From NCBI GenBank assembly GCA_032716605.1, contig CM064552.1:15121180-15185179 (forward strand): a DNA stretch of 64,000 nucleotides, read 5' to 3'. Position 1 is the first letter of the stretch, and the number at the start of each line of letters is the position of its first letter. Below, piece by piece: positions 52,023 to 64,000 of the stretch. The notes beneath the pieces are model-generated. The model had not been told where the DNA came from and did not search any database. It saw only the letters and a program-made list of their open reading frames with translations. The position numbers and the translations under genes were made by a program. The stretch is from Paralithodes platypus (taxonomy: Eukaryota; Arthropoda; Malacostraca; Decapoda; Lithodidae).

Positions 52023-53197
52023 CCAGGCCCCTTTTCCATTCCCGATTTGGTCTCTCTCTCTCCCTCTCAATTCATTCCACATATTATACGTCTCTCAATC
52101 ATAGTCTTCTAATATACAAACCACAATACTTTACTCACTGATATTCTTGATGTACCACCTAAGTATGTATTTAATTAGGTAACCACCATACAGGCTATAA
52201 TACTTTCATTGTGTAGGTTCGAGGCGATCTAAGACACCTTAGCTTCCATTTCACACCAAATCAGATCGTGATTACGTCAGCCCTGTATTTAGTTATATAA
52301 CAATCAGAGTCCCCCCCAATTCTAGCAATTCTATGTCTCTAACCTCCCGTTGTTTTATCCACTAACTATAGATTCCCAACCTTTAACCACGACTCTATAC
52401 ACCCGATAACCCTATGCCAGTTATTGTATTGATTTAGGCCTGTTAATTCGGATAAACTCACTATGACCAATCTGCAGACGATTATCAGGAGAGATGCAGG
52501 AAAGCTACCTCGTATCTCCCTTTCCATGACGAGTATAGATATATGTACCCCCGTGCTCAGTCACCCCCCCTTGCCTTGTTCTTCTAGTAACTAAGTGTAT
52601 ATATTATATTAACCGGAGTGTGCCACCAGTATTGATTACGACATAGCGGCACTGTCCTTGTGTCGTATTGTGCCACGTGCAAACCAACCAGGTTTCATCA
52701 TCTAATTAGGACGACGGCTATAATGTCGTCATTCATGCACGTATTCAATCCTTAGGTTAATTATCTTTTATCCGCCATTGTGTTCATCTCTTCCATTTAC
52801 TTTTCCACAATTTTTATACGTCTTCCAATCACCTCCTTCGTATCCACAATCCACACTACTCTATTTTGCTTCGTGACCCTATGCTCAGTGGTACCCTGTT
52901 TGGGTCATCCTGTCCACTTATCCTTCACGCCCCGCTGCACACACCACTCTACCTGTTCGATCGTAGGGAAATGCCACCCCTATGTCCAGCACATTAAGGG
53001 TCACTATCCTAAGTCACGAGCGGCACGGCGCCTAGCCTCAAACCAACCCCTTTACAATTCACAACCCTTTCCCCCACCTCGCGTATACACTACCCCTCGT
53101 GTCCTACACCTCTACCTACATGATGATGAACATAAATACACCTTAAAGTTAATACACCCATGCCCTGTCCCTAAGTTAGGATGTCAATATCCACATA

Positions 53198-53480
53198 CCC
53201 TAAAATACCTTGTCTTGCCAGACTAAGTTTCTGAAGACCAATCGCCCCATAAATCTATGTATGTTCCTCCCAGGTTAAAACACCCATGCCCTGTCCCTAG
53301 GTTGAGCCAATGCCAACCAGTTCAGACAGCCATAAATCTATGTATGTTCTTCCATCCGAGAACTAATATGTTCACCCCCTTAAAATACCTTGTCTTGCCA
53401 GACTAAGTTTCTGAAGACCAACCGCCCCCATAAATCTATGTATGTTCTTCCATCCGAGAAGTAGTATGTTAAACCCCTTG
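53198..53480 (+). repeat. Internal tandem repeat of the long repeat, period about 185 bp
   Basis: ATACCTTGTCTTGCCAGAC and CCCCATAAATCTATGTATG recur; the second long repeat has the same arrangement at about 62395-62670. Confidence 0.65.
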
Positions 53481-56067
53481 TCATACTTGATAAGAAACTA
53501 TGATACCCACGGGTACACCATTGTATATATAACCATTATTCCTGTAAGACCTAGACCGAGATAATGACTGAAGATGTTAGCCACCATGCAGTAACTCTAA
53601 TTCTTACCCCAACCAGAGATTGTATAGATAACCTTTTTTTACCATGGTCTAGACACATATCTACCACGAAACAATAACGAAGTACCCCTACGAACTGCCG
53701 CTTTCTTTGGTCTATATTTCATAGAAAACGCAGTTCCCAGGGACAACTAGATCAGCAAGAAATCGTGTCAAATAATAGTGTCCATAACCCCTCGTATTGA
53801 CGAGTAATAATACACCATGTTTTTCCCTACTTTTATCCACAGTCAAGCACACACCTACAGTTAACATCCTTTTCCCCACAGCCCACAGTCCACATGATTC
53901 TATCCTTTCCAGACTCATATACCACCCCGTATTTGCTCATCCCCCGGTAGCATTTGGCTTACGTACTTTCACTGTCATTAACCCCCAAACTCCAATATCA
54001 ACTGTAGTCTAATGCCACCCCTACGCCCGGAGACCTTAGGGTCAAACTTCCACGTAGCCCCCTGAACCCTCTCCCTCTCATTAACCCCCCACATTCCTCG
54101 ACTCCTTTCCGACCTAGCCTCTCCATCATACCTCCTGAAGATCCTTGATTTTTCTGTGGCTAACGTTCTCAAACCTTTTATATATATACACCTATCCAGC
54201 CTACCTTCCCTTAGTAGGACGGAACAACAGTAAAACTTTACTAACCCTCTGCATGCCATCTATTCCCTCACAACCCATTCACAACCCTGTACCCAATGAT
54301 CGTCAGTGCGAGGCTAGCCGCCTCGCCAGTGACTAACTTCTATTGCCATACTTCCGGATAAATGTGGCAGAGTTAGCAACCCAGTCTCCACCACATCCAG
54401 CAAACCATGCAATTAACAACCCAACCGATTAAACTAGCTAGTCAAGGCACCTTCGGTTTTGGTATTACGAACACCCACATCTGTCTCATAAACAGAGGGT
54501 TATTACAAACACTTGTGATATGGCAAGCCCCTAGCCACAGCCGCCGGACGACCATCACGGAGAGAGGGCGCGCATCTACCCCTTTTTACCCACCCGAGGA
54601 GGGAGACCCCCACCCCTGCGGAGGTATACCTGACCCCTGTTTCGACTTCCGGGTCATTGCCAGGTAGCACAGGAATTCTTCCTATCAATGAACTAACCAT
54701 GCATGACTAACCCCTTTACTAACCTCTATTAACCCACAATAACCCATTCACCTTTCTTGCATACTCGGATAATCAAATTAGCACCTCAGCTATACCATAG
54801 AAGGAAGACTGAGCAAAATAAGAGACACTCCTATCACAGCTGTCCCAGTCCTCCTCGCAAAGTAGATCCAGTCTCCCTCCCCTCAATACTTCCAATATAG
54901 CCAAAATAGTACCTCTTACTAAGGCACAGTTATATCACATTATGAAGGCTCCCTATAGCCATGTGCCACAACAGTAATCACCACCTTACCTAGTCCCCGT
55001 ATCTATTGAGAGCTCAAATAATTCCATAAGACTCGAGATCCCTATGGCCTACAGGGTCCAAAACCGAGCCTATAAACCCAGCCCCAGCCCCCAGTAAAAT
55101 CAGTTGAAAGATAGACACCAACCCAGGTTGGTCACCAGAGTCGACCTCGAGGTCTATCATTGTTGGTTGCTGAGAATTGAGTTCCAGAGCTGGCAGAGCT
55201 GGCAGATTTGGATAGAAGGACCTGTCCCCGTACTTGAGAACTTCCTACATATGGACCACCTGGACGGCTGCGGAACCAGTCGTTAGCCCCCAACATCACG
55301 GACGCAAGATAACCAGGACCAGACCAATCAAATACTACCCAAGATTCACTCTATCAGTACTACAGTGTTACAGTACTATTTAGAGACTCACTTATTAATA
55401 TTTCTACGAAGTGGCTATATCTTTGCCCCAGTATAATTCATATATAACCATTCCATTAGGAAGTGCTAAGTGTATCAGTGTTCATTAATTAACAGGCGAT
55501 ATTAACTCTCGTAATTACCCATATACCCAGATATTATTACATAAAAGTGAAACCCTAGTGATATCTGAATGTTCGCCCACTGATTTGCATTCTATGTATT
55601 TCTGATACAAGAATATAAAACTTAGATCAGTACCCCCTGAGGTTACTAGAATTCCCGTGCTCTAAAATACGCGTGTCTAATCTAGTCTGTGAACTACTAC
55701 TTGTGCACCAGAGCTACCAGTAATAAATCTAACAGTGAATATGAATCTATAAGTAACATTGATGGTCTCCAGTATATAAACTTGTGAATTAAAGCCAGTG
55801 ATCAGAAGATTAATACCTGAACGTTGGAAGTGGGAGACTAGGCTCCATCCAGATCCACTTATGCTAGTGTTGTTTAATTCTATCATTTGCCTTGCACGTG
55901 TATTCAGAAGTGTGTATATCAATAAACGTAATCGTGTGTCTTGTTACCGTGTGTTTATTTTGTGTTCTCTATTCCCCATACCTTGTTTTGTGCATGCAGC
56001 CTTATATACCCAGTCAGTTAGAACTCACATTACCCAAGTTAATCCTGTAGAAAAACAGGGCATAACA

Positions 56068-56090
56068 TTGGCGGCAGCGGTGGTTCTTGA
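56068..56090 (+). other. Candidate primer binding site of the giant element
   Basis: TTGGCGGCAGCGGTGG follows AGGGCATAACA directly. The position and TGGC start fit a tRNA primer site; the tRNA is not identified. Confidence 0.45.
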
Positions 56091-56137
56091 TTCGGATAAA
56101 AGGTTGCATTACACTGCAAGTTTGGAACAGTAGAAGC

Positions 56138-57128
56138 ATGGGAACATCGCAAAAATGGCAGCTCGCTATGACACTCACACACATTCCCAAGTATGATGTA
56201 AACACGTATGATATCGCCACTTACTTAGACATAGTAAAGCCAGTGTTAGATGTGGCACTTCAAAATGACCGCGACAAAATCGCCGTTGCATTATTGCACA
56301 TTATGCAGTTGGGAAAAGCCGTTTCCCAAATTGTTGAACAGGTAACGCCAAAGCTTACCTGGAACCAGTTTCGATCCCTCGTGATCCGGACCTTAGGGCC
56401 ACTTTTGGGTTCCCTCGTCGCCCCCAAAATAATAAAAGACGACGAGATCAAGTATGAAGGGGATATCAATGTGACCCTCATACAACTCTACAGATACGTG
56501 AGGACCACGTATAGCTCTGAAGATGACGAGCAACAAAATGAACTCTTATTCACCGCATTATTAGACATCCTCCCACCCCACATCACCGCCCATCTCGACC
56601 CGTACGGCTCATTCGAAGAACATATGCTCTCCATCAGAGAAAGATGCCAACTCAGTTCGATGAATCCCCTATCCACCCCTTCAGCCCCTATCCAAGAAAG
56701 TAAATGTATTCCTCCACTGAACACTATCATCAATAAGTCCCTCCATCCCCCTAAAGAAAACTCTGTGCACCCTTCCAAAATGACTCCCGGTGAAAGTCCA
56801 ACCCCAGTGCACTCTTCCTTGCCTCTATCCTCTCTGACCATCCCTAAATTTTCCCCTGCCCAGCCATCCACCAACGATAATCTTCCATCAATTGTGTTAA
56901 CCCATAAACCTCATCCTTTTTCTATGCCTGCCAACAAACCACAGCACGCAGAAATGGTCACCCCCACCGTAACCAATTATCTTTCAATGTCACCCCTAAA
57001 AAATGCTGGTCAGAAAATGAGCCCCCCCTCCACTCTCTCACATGCCCCTGTCACCCAAGACCAACCTTCACCCCCGTCAATCCCTCAACAACCTGTCACG
57101 CCTCTCACTTCCTCATATTCATCACCAT
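56138..57128 (+). CDS. Gag-like protein of the giant element, interrupted by a LINE
   Basis: From ATG 56138 about 180 residues form an alpha-helical domain (IATYLDIVKPVLDVALQNDR, LTWNQFRSLVIRTLGPLLGS, ELLFTALLDILPPHITAHLD) with the look of a retroelement capsid. A Pro/Ser/Thr-rich tail follows and is cut at about 57128 by the LINE. There are no zinc knuckles or protease. The assignment as Gag rests on position after the primer site and helical character; no family motif was recognised. Confidence 0.55.
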
Positions 57129-58430
57129 CATTATCGTCCAATTAGCTTAACCTCAGTTGTATGTAAAATGCTAGAAACGGTCATACGAGACAGACTCGTA
57201 AATCACTTAGAGGAAAATAACATACTTATAGATACTCAACACGGCTTTCGTAAAAAACGTTCCTGTTTAACAAACCTCTTAGACTTCTTCCACGATATCC
57301 TCAACCTCTACGATGAGAGTAAAGCTGTAGATATTATATACCTTGATTTTCAAAAGGCCTTTGACAAAGTTCCCCACAAACGTTTACTGCTAAAACTAAA
57401 AGCGCATGGAATACAAGACGGTGTGTTGAAATGGATAGAAAATTGGCTCAGCGACAGAAAGCAAAGAGTAGTCATAAACGGTAAGGCATCAAAATGGACC
57501 AATGTAATTAGCGGGGTACCCCAGGGATCGGTACTAGGACCAATTCTCTTTCTAATTTACATCAACGACATAGATGAGGGTCTCACCTGTACAATCTCAA
57601 AATTTGCTGACGATACAAAAATTGCAAATAGCGTACTCTCAAAAGAACAAGTTGACGATATACAACACAATCTAGATAAATTGTCATGTTGGGCCCAAAT
57701 TTGGCAAATGAGTTTCAATGCGGATAAATGTAAAGTACTACATATCGGATACCTAAATGAGAAAGCAAACTATTCGATGAATGGCACTCAGCTTAAGAAT
57801 GTAAACAGAGAAACCGATCTGGGAGTAACAATATCGAGTAACCTAAAACCGAGTCAACAATGTTCAGAAGTTGTTAAGAAGGCAAACAAAATAATTGGCT
57901 TTATAGGCAGGTCATTTGAGCATAAATCCAAAGAAGTTATCCTAACCCTTTACAATTCATTAGTCCGCCCTCTTCTGGAATACTGTGTTCAATCCTGGTG
58001 CCCTTATTACCAAAAAGATATAAACAAGCTAGAACGAGTTCAACGTAGAGTTACCAAAATGATACCTAGCCTAAAGAACAAACCATACGAAGAGCGTCTT
58101 AGAGAATTAAATCTATTTCCTTTAACCCAGCGCAGATTAAGAGGTGACTTAATTCAAGTGTTCAAAATCATCAAAGGCATCGACAATATGAACTGTAGTA
58201 AGTACTTCACTATCGACCAATCTAATTACACGCGGGGAAACGGTTGCAAAATTATTGGTAAATCTTTTAACTCACACGAATCTAAGAATTTCTTCTTCAA
58301 TCGAGTTGTCAACTTGTGGAATGGGCTTCCCCGAAACGTTATAGACTGCATCACCGTTGATTCATATAAACTCCGCCTAGACAAATATCTCGCATCAAAC
58401 CCGCGACTGACTGCGTTTGTAAATGAATAA
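57128..58430 (+). CDS. CR1-like LINE reverse transcriptase, 5' truncated, inserted in the gag-like gene
   Basis: The frame begins in the reverse transcriptase at YRPISLTSVVCKMLETVI. It has IYLDFQKAFDKVPHKRLL, then SGVPQGSVLGPILFLIYIND, then the catalytic FADDTKIANS, and a C-terminal part with LERVQRRVTKMIPSLKN and FFNRVVNLWNGLPRN. It is free of stops to TAA 58428-58430, so the insertion is young, though the endonuclease part is missing. The CR1 group is assigned from these motifs. The 3' UTR is very short. Confidence 0.9.
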
Positions 58431-58449
58431 CTTTATTTTATCCCCCCCT

Positions 58450-60444
58450 CAGTTACTAACCCATCTGTCCCCTACTAACTTCCTAATCCTGCCACAGACA
58501 TTAGTTCCAGGGCAGTAATTCCCTTTCCAATGTTCCCTTACCCACTCTAAACCACTGTTTGGACACTTGATCCTCAGTGTTTTGGAGGACAAGCAACCTA
58601 GAAGGGTCACTAGATCTGTTGTTGCTTGATTTCCTTTGTACTCCTTTGTACTTTGTACCTGTCCCCCCCTCAAAACTGTCAACCTCACCCCCCACACCAT
58701 CATCTCCCCACATGCCCAACCTCGGTGAATCCCTTCAAACAACCGCATCAACCAAGAATGCTACAGCTCCGCCTACCTCCTATCCCCCCCCCCTCCCTTG
58801 TCACCCTCTCCAACATTACCCGAACCGCTCTTGAATCCACCTCCAGCAACACCCCCGCTCACCAATCTACTTCTGCCCCATAATCCAGCACCAGAACCAA
58901 AATCTCCATCAATGTCTCCTTCATCCATCCTACCAAATTCCATTGTTGTCCGAGACAAATCTCTTCCGCAACAATCTCTCCTTTTCCAAACTGACCTACT
59001 CACCCCATCCCCCCAATTTACCTGTCAATCACCCAGACCCCCATCTGTCCAGGATCAATCCTCCCATGTTTCCAGGACAGACTCTGATGTATGTAACAAT
59101 TCTATCAAATATTTATGTGCACGTGTTTCCAGGGAAAATGCCGACCTATGTACCCAACAATGTTTCCCCCGTGCCCCCAGAAATGTTCAGCTATTCCACA
59201 ACCAACAAAATTCCCCTTGTGACAGTTTTCCGTCAGTAGCTCCCTTCCACCCCCACACAATTCACACCCCTAGAAAACTTCAAAACCCCACACTTGACTC
59301 GCCCTCTCATGACAGACAAACCCACCAATCCCATATAACCTCTAAACAAACCGTCACTGCCACCGACAAAACTCCCCAAATTCGTACTTTTAACAACAAC
59401 AAATCAGTACATCAGTCCTCCCCCAATAACCCATGTTCTATGCCTAACTCTTCCCCCACCAATCCTCCCCAGTCCCACCAACAAATTCCGTTTCCTAAAT
59501 CACTCACACCTCACCACTCTGATCCTCCCACACGTGCCGTTAATCCCCCCCTCACGCGTGACCCCCACCAAAGTGATTTTTCCCCCCTCATGCGTACCGA
59601 ACACCTGCTCACCAGTCGGTCCCCCACCATCATTAGCCCAGCTAAACTCTCAACCTCCCTCAATTCCCACCCTGCCAGCCTAACCTCTCACGACCACATT
59701 CAGAACGAAAAATCACCCCCGTACATAACCCCTACCTCCTCTTCCCCCCCTATCTTACCTCCCTCTTCACCGTTACCCCATCCGCCCCAAATTCCACCCC
59801 CAAAGATCCCGCTCAACAAAGTACCACGCCCATCAAAATCCAACCACAAAACTTTTTCCACCTTGGCTAACCCCCAAAATACTACCCTCTCTCTCGCCCC
59901 AAACAACATAATCAACCTCTCAACCTCAACCACTCCTCGAAATCCCATCCACGTCTCTCCCGAAAATAAAAGCAGTCCAAATTCAACCCCTCTCAAACCA
60001 CAACCCTGCCTGCCCAGACCCCCCCCACCATCTCCCTATCAAATCCCCACACTCCAAACATCCAAACCACCCGATCATCGTAAACTCTCAACCTCCAGCC
60101 TTACTCACCCTTCCCCCAACCTCACTCACGACCACAACTCTCTACACAATTCAACCCCTCCCCAGCACCAACCTTTTCCGCAACAACAACCCCGACTCGA
60201 CCTGCCCGTTTCACCTATAAACCCCCCCTATCACTACCCCCGACCGCAACCATTTAAACCACCCTCCAAAACTGGCCCCGGGCCAGCTCTCACCCAGACC
60301 CACATTCCTAACGACAGACCTAACGGTATATCCACCCCTCCCTTCCAAAGTGAAAGCGAACCCCCAAGGTCAAAGCCACAACCACCACCACCACCCCTAC
60401 CAATAAACCAGACCTTCACCAAGACTAACGGCGACCCTAAATAA
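58450..60444 (+). CDS. Very long proline/serine/threonine-rich ORF of the giant element
   Basis: From about 58798 to TAA 60442-60444 a frame of 548 codons is open. The region before it (58450-58797) is open in overlapping frames and probably belongs to the same protein after a frameshift. The product is dominated by Pro, Ser, Thr, His, Asn and Gln with few hydrophobic or acidic residues. It looks like the continuation of the gag-like tail beyond the LINE. No known domain. The coding strand is strongly C-rich and G-poor, so part of the openness may be compositional. Confidence 0.5.
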
Positions 60445-60452
60445 CTCAATAA

Positions 60453-60488
60453 ATCATCAGGGGGGGGGGGGGGGCCCCCCCTGATGAT
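60453..60488. repeat. G15-C7 hairpin just after the proline-rich ORF
   Basis: ATCATCA, fifteen G, seven C, TGATGAT form a 14-bp perfect stem with an eight-base G loop, starting eight bases after the stop codon. Confidence 0.85.
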
Positions 60489-61112
60489 GATGAGGATGTT
60501 ATTGTACTGGATTTTCCATGGGATTTTTGTTTTGATTGTTTTCAATTCCTAAGCGATTGGGCATGATTCTATAAATTTACATGTTTTCCATATACTGTAT
60601 ATATTATTTGTTTTCCTTAGTCATACTACCTTTCTTGTTAACCTACACCTTTCTGGCTATCTTTTAAATTTGTTTTATACATTGTTAAACACTTTAGCTC
60701 TTCTTAATTTTCCTGTGTTCTTAATTATCTGTTCTTTTGTCAAGTTCTTTTATCATCTTTTCTCTCCTTTTTCAACATCTATGTATTTTCTTCCCTCGTT
60801 CCCTTCTTTCTTGAATAGTAACTCTCCTATTAGTTTTCAGTTTCTTAGAGATATGGCCTGAGTAATCTTGTTATTTTTTTTTCCTAATTTCATTATATTA
60901 TTCACATTCCAGGATAAAAAAAAATAAGTTTTTGTCTCTCTTTTCTGAACAGTCTGTTGCTAGTCGGGATGACAGTAATCTTCGTCCTCACCGACAGGCT
61001 GCCATTTCCCTCCAATCTAACCCCCTCACCGACCTGACCTGGCCCCCCTAAACAAACCTACGTACTCCAACCTTGAGGTACGAGGTCGTACCTAATATAA
61101 AGGCGACGGAAG
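60489..61112. other. Non-coding 3' internal region of the giant element
   Basis: T-rich sequence without ORFs, ending in a purine-rich stretch (AAAGGCGACGGAAG) directly before the second long repeat, a possible polypurine tract. Confidence 0.45.
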
Positions 61113-64000
61113 TAAAATACCACAGGAACGAAAAACCTGAGAGCGAAACCTCCAACCCTAACGAGCCACAGGAACGAAAATCCTGAGAGCGAAACTCCCA
61201 TCCCCAACGAGATCCCAGGCCCCTTTTCCATTCCCGATTTGGTCTCTCTCTCTCTCCCTCTCAATTCATTCCACATATTATACGTCTCTCAATCACAGTC
61301 TTCTAATATACAAACCACAATACTTTACTCACTGATATTCTTGATGTACCACCTAAGTATGTATTTAATTAGGTAACCACCATACAGGCTATAATACTTT
61401 CATTGTGTAGGTTCGAGGCGATCTAAGACACCTTAGCTTCCATTTCACACCAAATCAGATCGTGATTACGTCAGCCCTGTATTTAGTTATATAACAATCA
61501 GAGTCCCCCCCAATTCTAGCAATTCTATGTCTCTAACCTCCCGTTGTTTTATCCACTAACTATAGATTCCCAACCTCTAACCACGACTCTATACACCCGA
61601 TAACCCTATGCCAGTTATTGTATTGATTTAGGCCTGTTAATTCGGATAAACTCACTATGACCAATCTGCAGACGATTATCAGGAGAGATGCAGGAAAGCT
61701 ACCTCGTATCTCCCTTTCCATGACGAGTATAGATATATGTACCCCCGTGCTCAGTCGGCCCCCCTTGCCTTGTTCTTCTAGTAACTAAGTGTATATATTA
61801 TATTAACCGGAGTGTGCCACCAGTATTGATTACGACATAGCGGCACTGTCCTTGTGTCGTATTGTGCCACATGCAAACCAACCAGGTTTCATCATCTAAT
61901 TAGGACGACGGCTATAATGTCGTCATTCATGCATGTATTCAATCCTTAGGTTAATTATCTTTTATCCGCCATTGTGTTCATCTCTTCCATTTACTTTTCC
62001 ACAATTGTTATACGTCTTCCAATCACCTCCTTCGTATCCACAATCCACACTACTCTATTTTGCTTCGTGACCCTATGCTCAGTGGTACCCTGTTTGGGTC
62101 ATCCTGTCCACTTATCCTTCACGCCCCGCTGCACACACCACTCTACCTGTTCGATCGTAGGGAAATGCCACCCCTATGTCCAGCACATTAAGGGTCACTA
62201 TCCTAAGTCACGAGCGGCGCGGTGCCTAGCCTCAAACCAACCCCTTTACAATTCACAACCCTTTCCCCCACCTCGCGTATACACTACCCCTCGTGTCCTA
62301 CACCTCTACCTACATGATGATGAACATAAATACACCTTAAAGTTAATACACCCATGCCCTGTCCCTAAGTTAGGATGTCAATATCAACATACCCTAAAAT
62401 ACCTTGTCTTGCCAGACTAAGTTTCTGAAGACCAATCGCCCCATAAATCTATGTATGTTCCTCCCAGGTTAAAACACCCATGCCCTGTCCCTAGGTTGAG
62501 CCAATGCCAACCAGTTCAGACAGCCATAAATCTATGTATGTTCTTCCATCCGAGAACTAATATGTTCACCCCCTTAAAATACCTTGTCTTGCCAGACTAA
62601 GTTTCTGAAGACCAACCGCCCCCATAAATCTATGTATGTTCTTCCATCCGAGAAGTAGTATGTTAAACCCCATGTCATAATTGATAAGAAACTATGATAC
62701 CCACGGGTACACCATTGTATATATAACCATTATTCCTGTAAGACCTAGACCGAGATAATGACTGAAGATGTTAGCCACCATGCAGTAACTCTAATTCTTA
62801 CCCCAACCAGAGATTGTATAGATAACCTTTTTTTACCATGGTCTAGACACATATCTACCACGAAACAATAACGAAGTACCCCTACGAACTGCCGCCTTTC
62901 TTTGGTCTATATTTCATAGAAAACGCAGATCCCAGGGACAACTAGATCAGCAAGAAATCGTGTCAAATAATAGTGTCCATAACCCCTCGTATTGACTAGT
63001 AATAATACACCATGTTTTTCCCTACTTTTATCCACAGTCAAGCACACACCTACAGTTAACATCCTTTTCCCCACAGCAACAGTCCACATGATTCTATCCT
63101 TTCCAGACTCATATAACACCCCACATTTGCTCATCCCCCGGTAGCATTTGGCTAACGTACTTTCACTGTCATTAACCCCCAAACTCCAATATCAACTGTA
63201 TTCTAATGCCACCCCTACGCCCGGAGATCTTAGGGTCAAACTTCCACGTAGCCCCCTGAACCGTCTCCCTCTCATTAACCCCCCACACTCCTCGACTCCT
63301 TTCCGACCTAGCTTCTCCATCATACCTCCTGAAGATCCTTGATTTTTCCGTTGCTAACGTTCTCAAACCTTTTATATATATACACCTATCCAGCCTACCT
63401 TCCCTTAGTAGGACGGAACAACAGTAGAACTTTACTAACCCTCTGCATGCCATCTATTCCCTCACAACCCATTCACAACCCTGTACCCAATGATCGTCAG
63501 TGAGAGGCTAGCCGCCTCGCCAGTGACTAACTTCTATAGCCAACTAGTAGCCATACTTCCAGATAAATGTGGCAGAGTTAGCAACCCCGTCTCCACCACA
63601 TCCAGCAAACCATGCAATTAACAACCCAACCGATTAAACCAGCTAGTCAAGGAACCTTCGGTTTTGGTATTACGAATACCCACATCTGTCTCATAAACAG
63701 AGGGTTATTACAAACACTTGTGATATGGCAAGCCCCTAGCCACAGCCGCCGGACGACCATCACGGAGAGAGGGCGCGCATCTACCCCTTTTTACCCACCC
63801 GAGGAGGGAGACCCCCACCCCTGCGGAGGTATACCTGACCCCTGTTTTGACTTCCGGGTCATTGCCAGGTAGCACAGGAATTCTTCCTATCAATGAACTA
63901 ACCATGCATGACTAACCTCTTTACTAACCTCTATTAACCCACAGTAACCCATTCACCTTTCTTGCATACTCGGATAATCAAATTAGCACCTCAGCTATAC
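61113..64000 (+). repeat. Second long repeat (3' LTR) of the giant element, cut by window end
   Basis: Collinear with 51921-54800 at an offset of about 9192-9205. Only the first 2.9 kb is visible, so the right end and target duplication cannot be checked. Confidence 0.8.

Larger units (their letters stand above)
51921..56067 (+). repeat. 5' long terminal repeat of a giant LTR-like element
   Basis: The sequence from 51921 is repeated from 61113 to the window end with only a few substitutions per kb and small indels (for example 11 extra bases near 63538). The end is placed at AGGGCATAACA (56067), before a primer-site-like TTGGCGGCAGCGG. AATAAA near 55921 fits a polyadenylation signal close to an LTR end. 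At 4.1 kb it is unusually long. Its first bases TAAAATACC do not show the usual TG. Short frames inside (for example 52780-53226) are shared by both copies only because the copies are young. Confidence 0.65.
51921..64000 (+). mobile_element. Giant non-autonomous LTR retrotransposon-like element (3' end outside window)
   Basis: Long repeat, primer-like site, gag-like ORF (split by a LINE), proline-rich ORF and second long repeat follow in order; no protease, reverse transcriptase or integrase of its own is present. Size is at least 12 kb. It would depend on enzymes from another element. Confidence 0.6.

Noticed and set aside
52780..53226. A 148-codon frame conserved in both long repeats (also 61974-62420)
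   Set aside because: The two repeats are nearly identical overall, so shared openness is expected. The frame starts with GTG, has no recognisable domain and lies in an LTR.
53712..54700. Several shared short frames in the giant element (and at 62907-63905) as possible LTR-encoded proteins
   Set aside because: They are short, mostly lack ATG starts, fall on both strands, and are duplicated only because the repeats are.

Overview
This is repeat-dense nuclear DNA from an invertebrate animal, most likely an arthropod and plausibly a decapod crustacean. That rests on the mix of mobile elements (Ty3/Gypsy, BEL/Pao, several LINE clades, Harbinger, a long-spacer Tc1/mariner relative, many small inverted-repeat elements), short interstitial TTAGG runs, long AT-rich spacers and one exonic fragment of a host transporter gene. 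No species can be named from sequence alone. No bacterial gene structure, CRISPR array or rRNA gene was seen.

Layout. 1-2.2 kb: 3' part of a Gypsy pol with integrase and 3' LTR. 2.4-4.3 kb: a LINE ORF1 on the minus strand without an ORF2. 5.5-7.7 kb: two minus-strand exons of an SLC22-type transporter, with a decayed duplicate of one of them. 7.8-9.0 kb: a pogo-like element. 9.5-14.3 kb: a truncated Harbinger transposase, a 5'-truncated LINE with poly(A), and a cold-shock-domain ORF cut by that LINE. 14.5-16.9 kb: a nearly intact Tc1/mariner-superfamily element with long inverted repeats and one in-frame stop. 18-28 kb: a fossil LINE blown apart by nested elements, most of them flanked by TTAA. 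29.4-31.9 kb: an RTE-like LINE with stops. 33.2-38.1 kb: a long CR1-like LINE carrying a 2A motif at its N terminus and split by a TTAA element. 38.3-39.2 kb: a LINE fragment. 40.6-41.5 kb: a tandem array with a near-palindromic ten-base motif about every 70 bp. 41.9-49.8 kb: a complete, very young BEL/Pao retrotransposon. 51.9-64 kb: a giant LTR-like element with repeats of about 4.1 kb (the second cut by the window end), a gag-like ORF, an inserted CR1-like LINE and a huge proline-rich ORF but no pol.

Most notable. (1) The BEL/Pao element has an extra ORF upstream of gag that reads as an SGNH/GDSL hydrolase, bracketed by a plausible splice donor and acceptor, so that spliced RNA could make Gag-Pol and unspliced RNA the hydrolase. 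(2) At least seven sequence families of short elements are inserted at TTAA. Several insertions are proven by empty or homologous sites within this same window, and some are nested two or three deep. (3) A 2A ribosome-skipping motif opens the CR1-like LINE polyprotein. (4) A Y-box-like cold-shock domain sits in an intronless ORF beside Harbinger remains.

The genes here do not form a pathway. They are mostly self-mobilising elements and their victims. The only host gene signal is the SLC22 fragment, and its second exon has an in-frame stop in a predicted membrane segment. Many coordinates of repeats are approximate where an end could not be fixed by a repeat or a target duplication.
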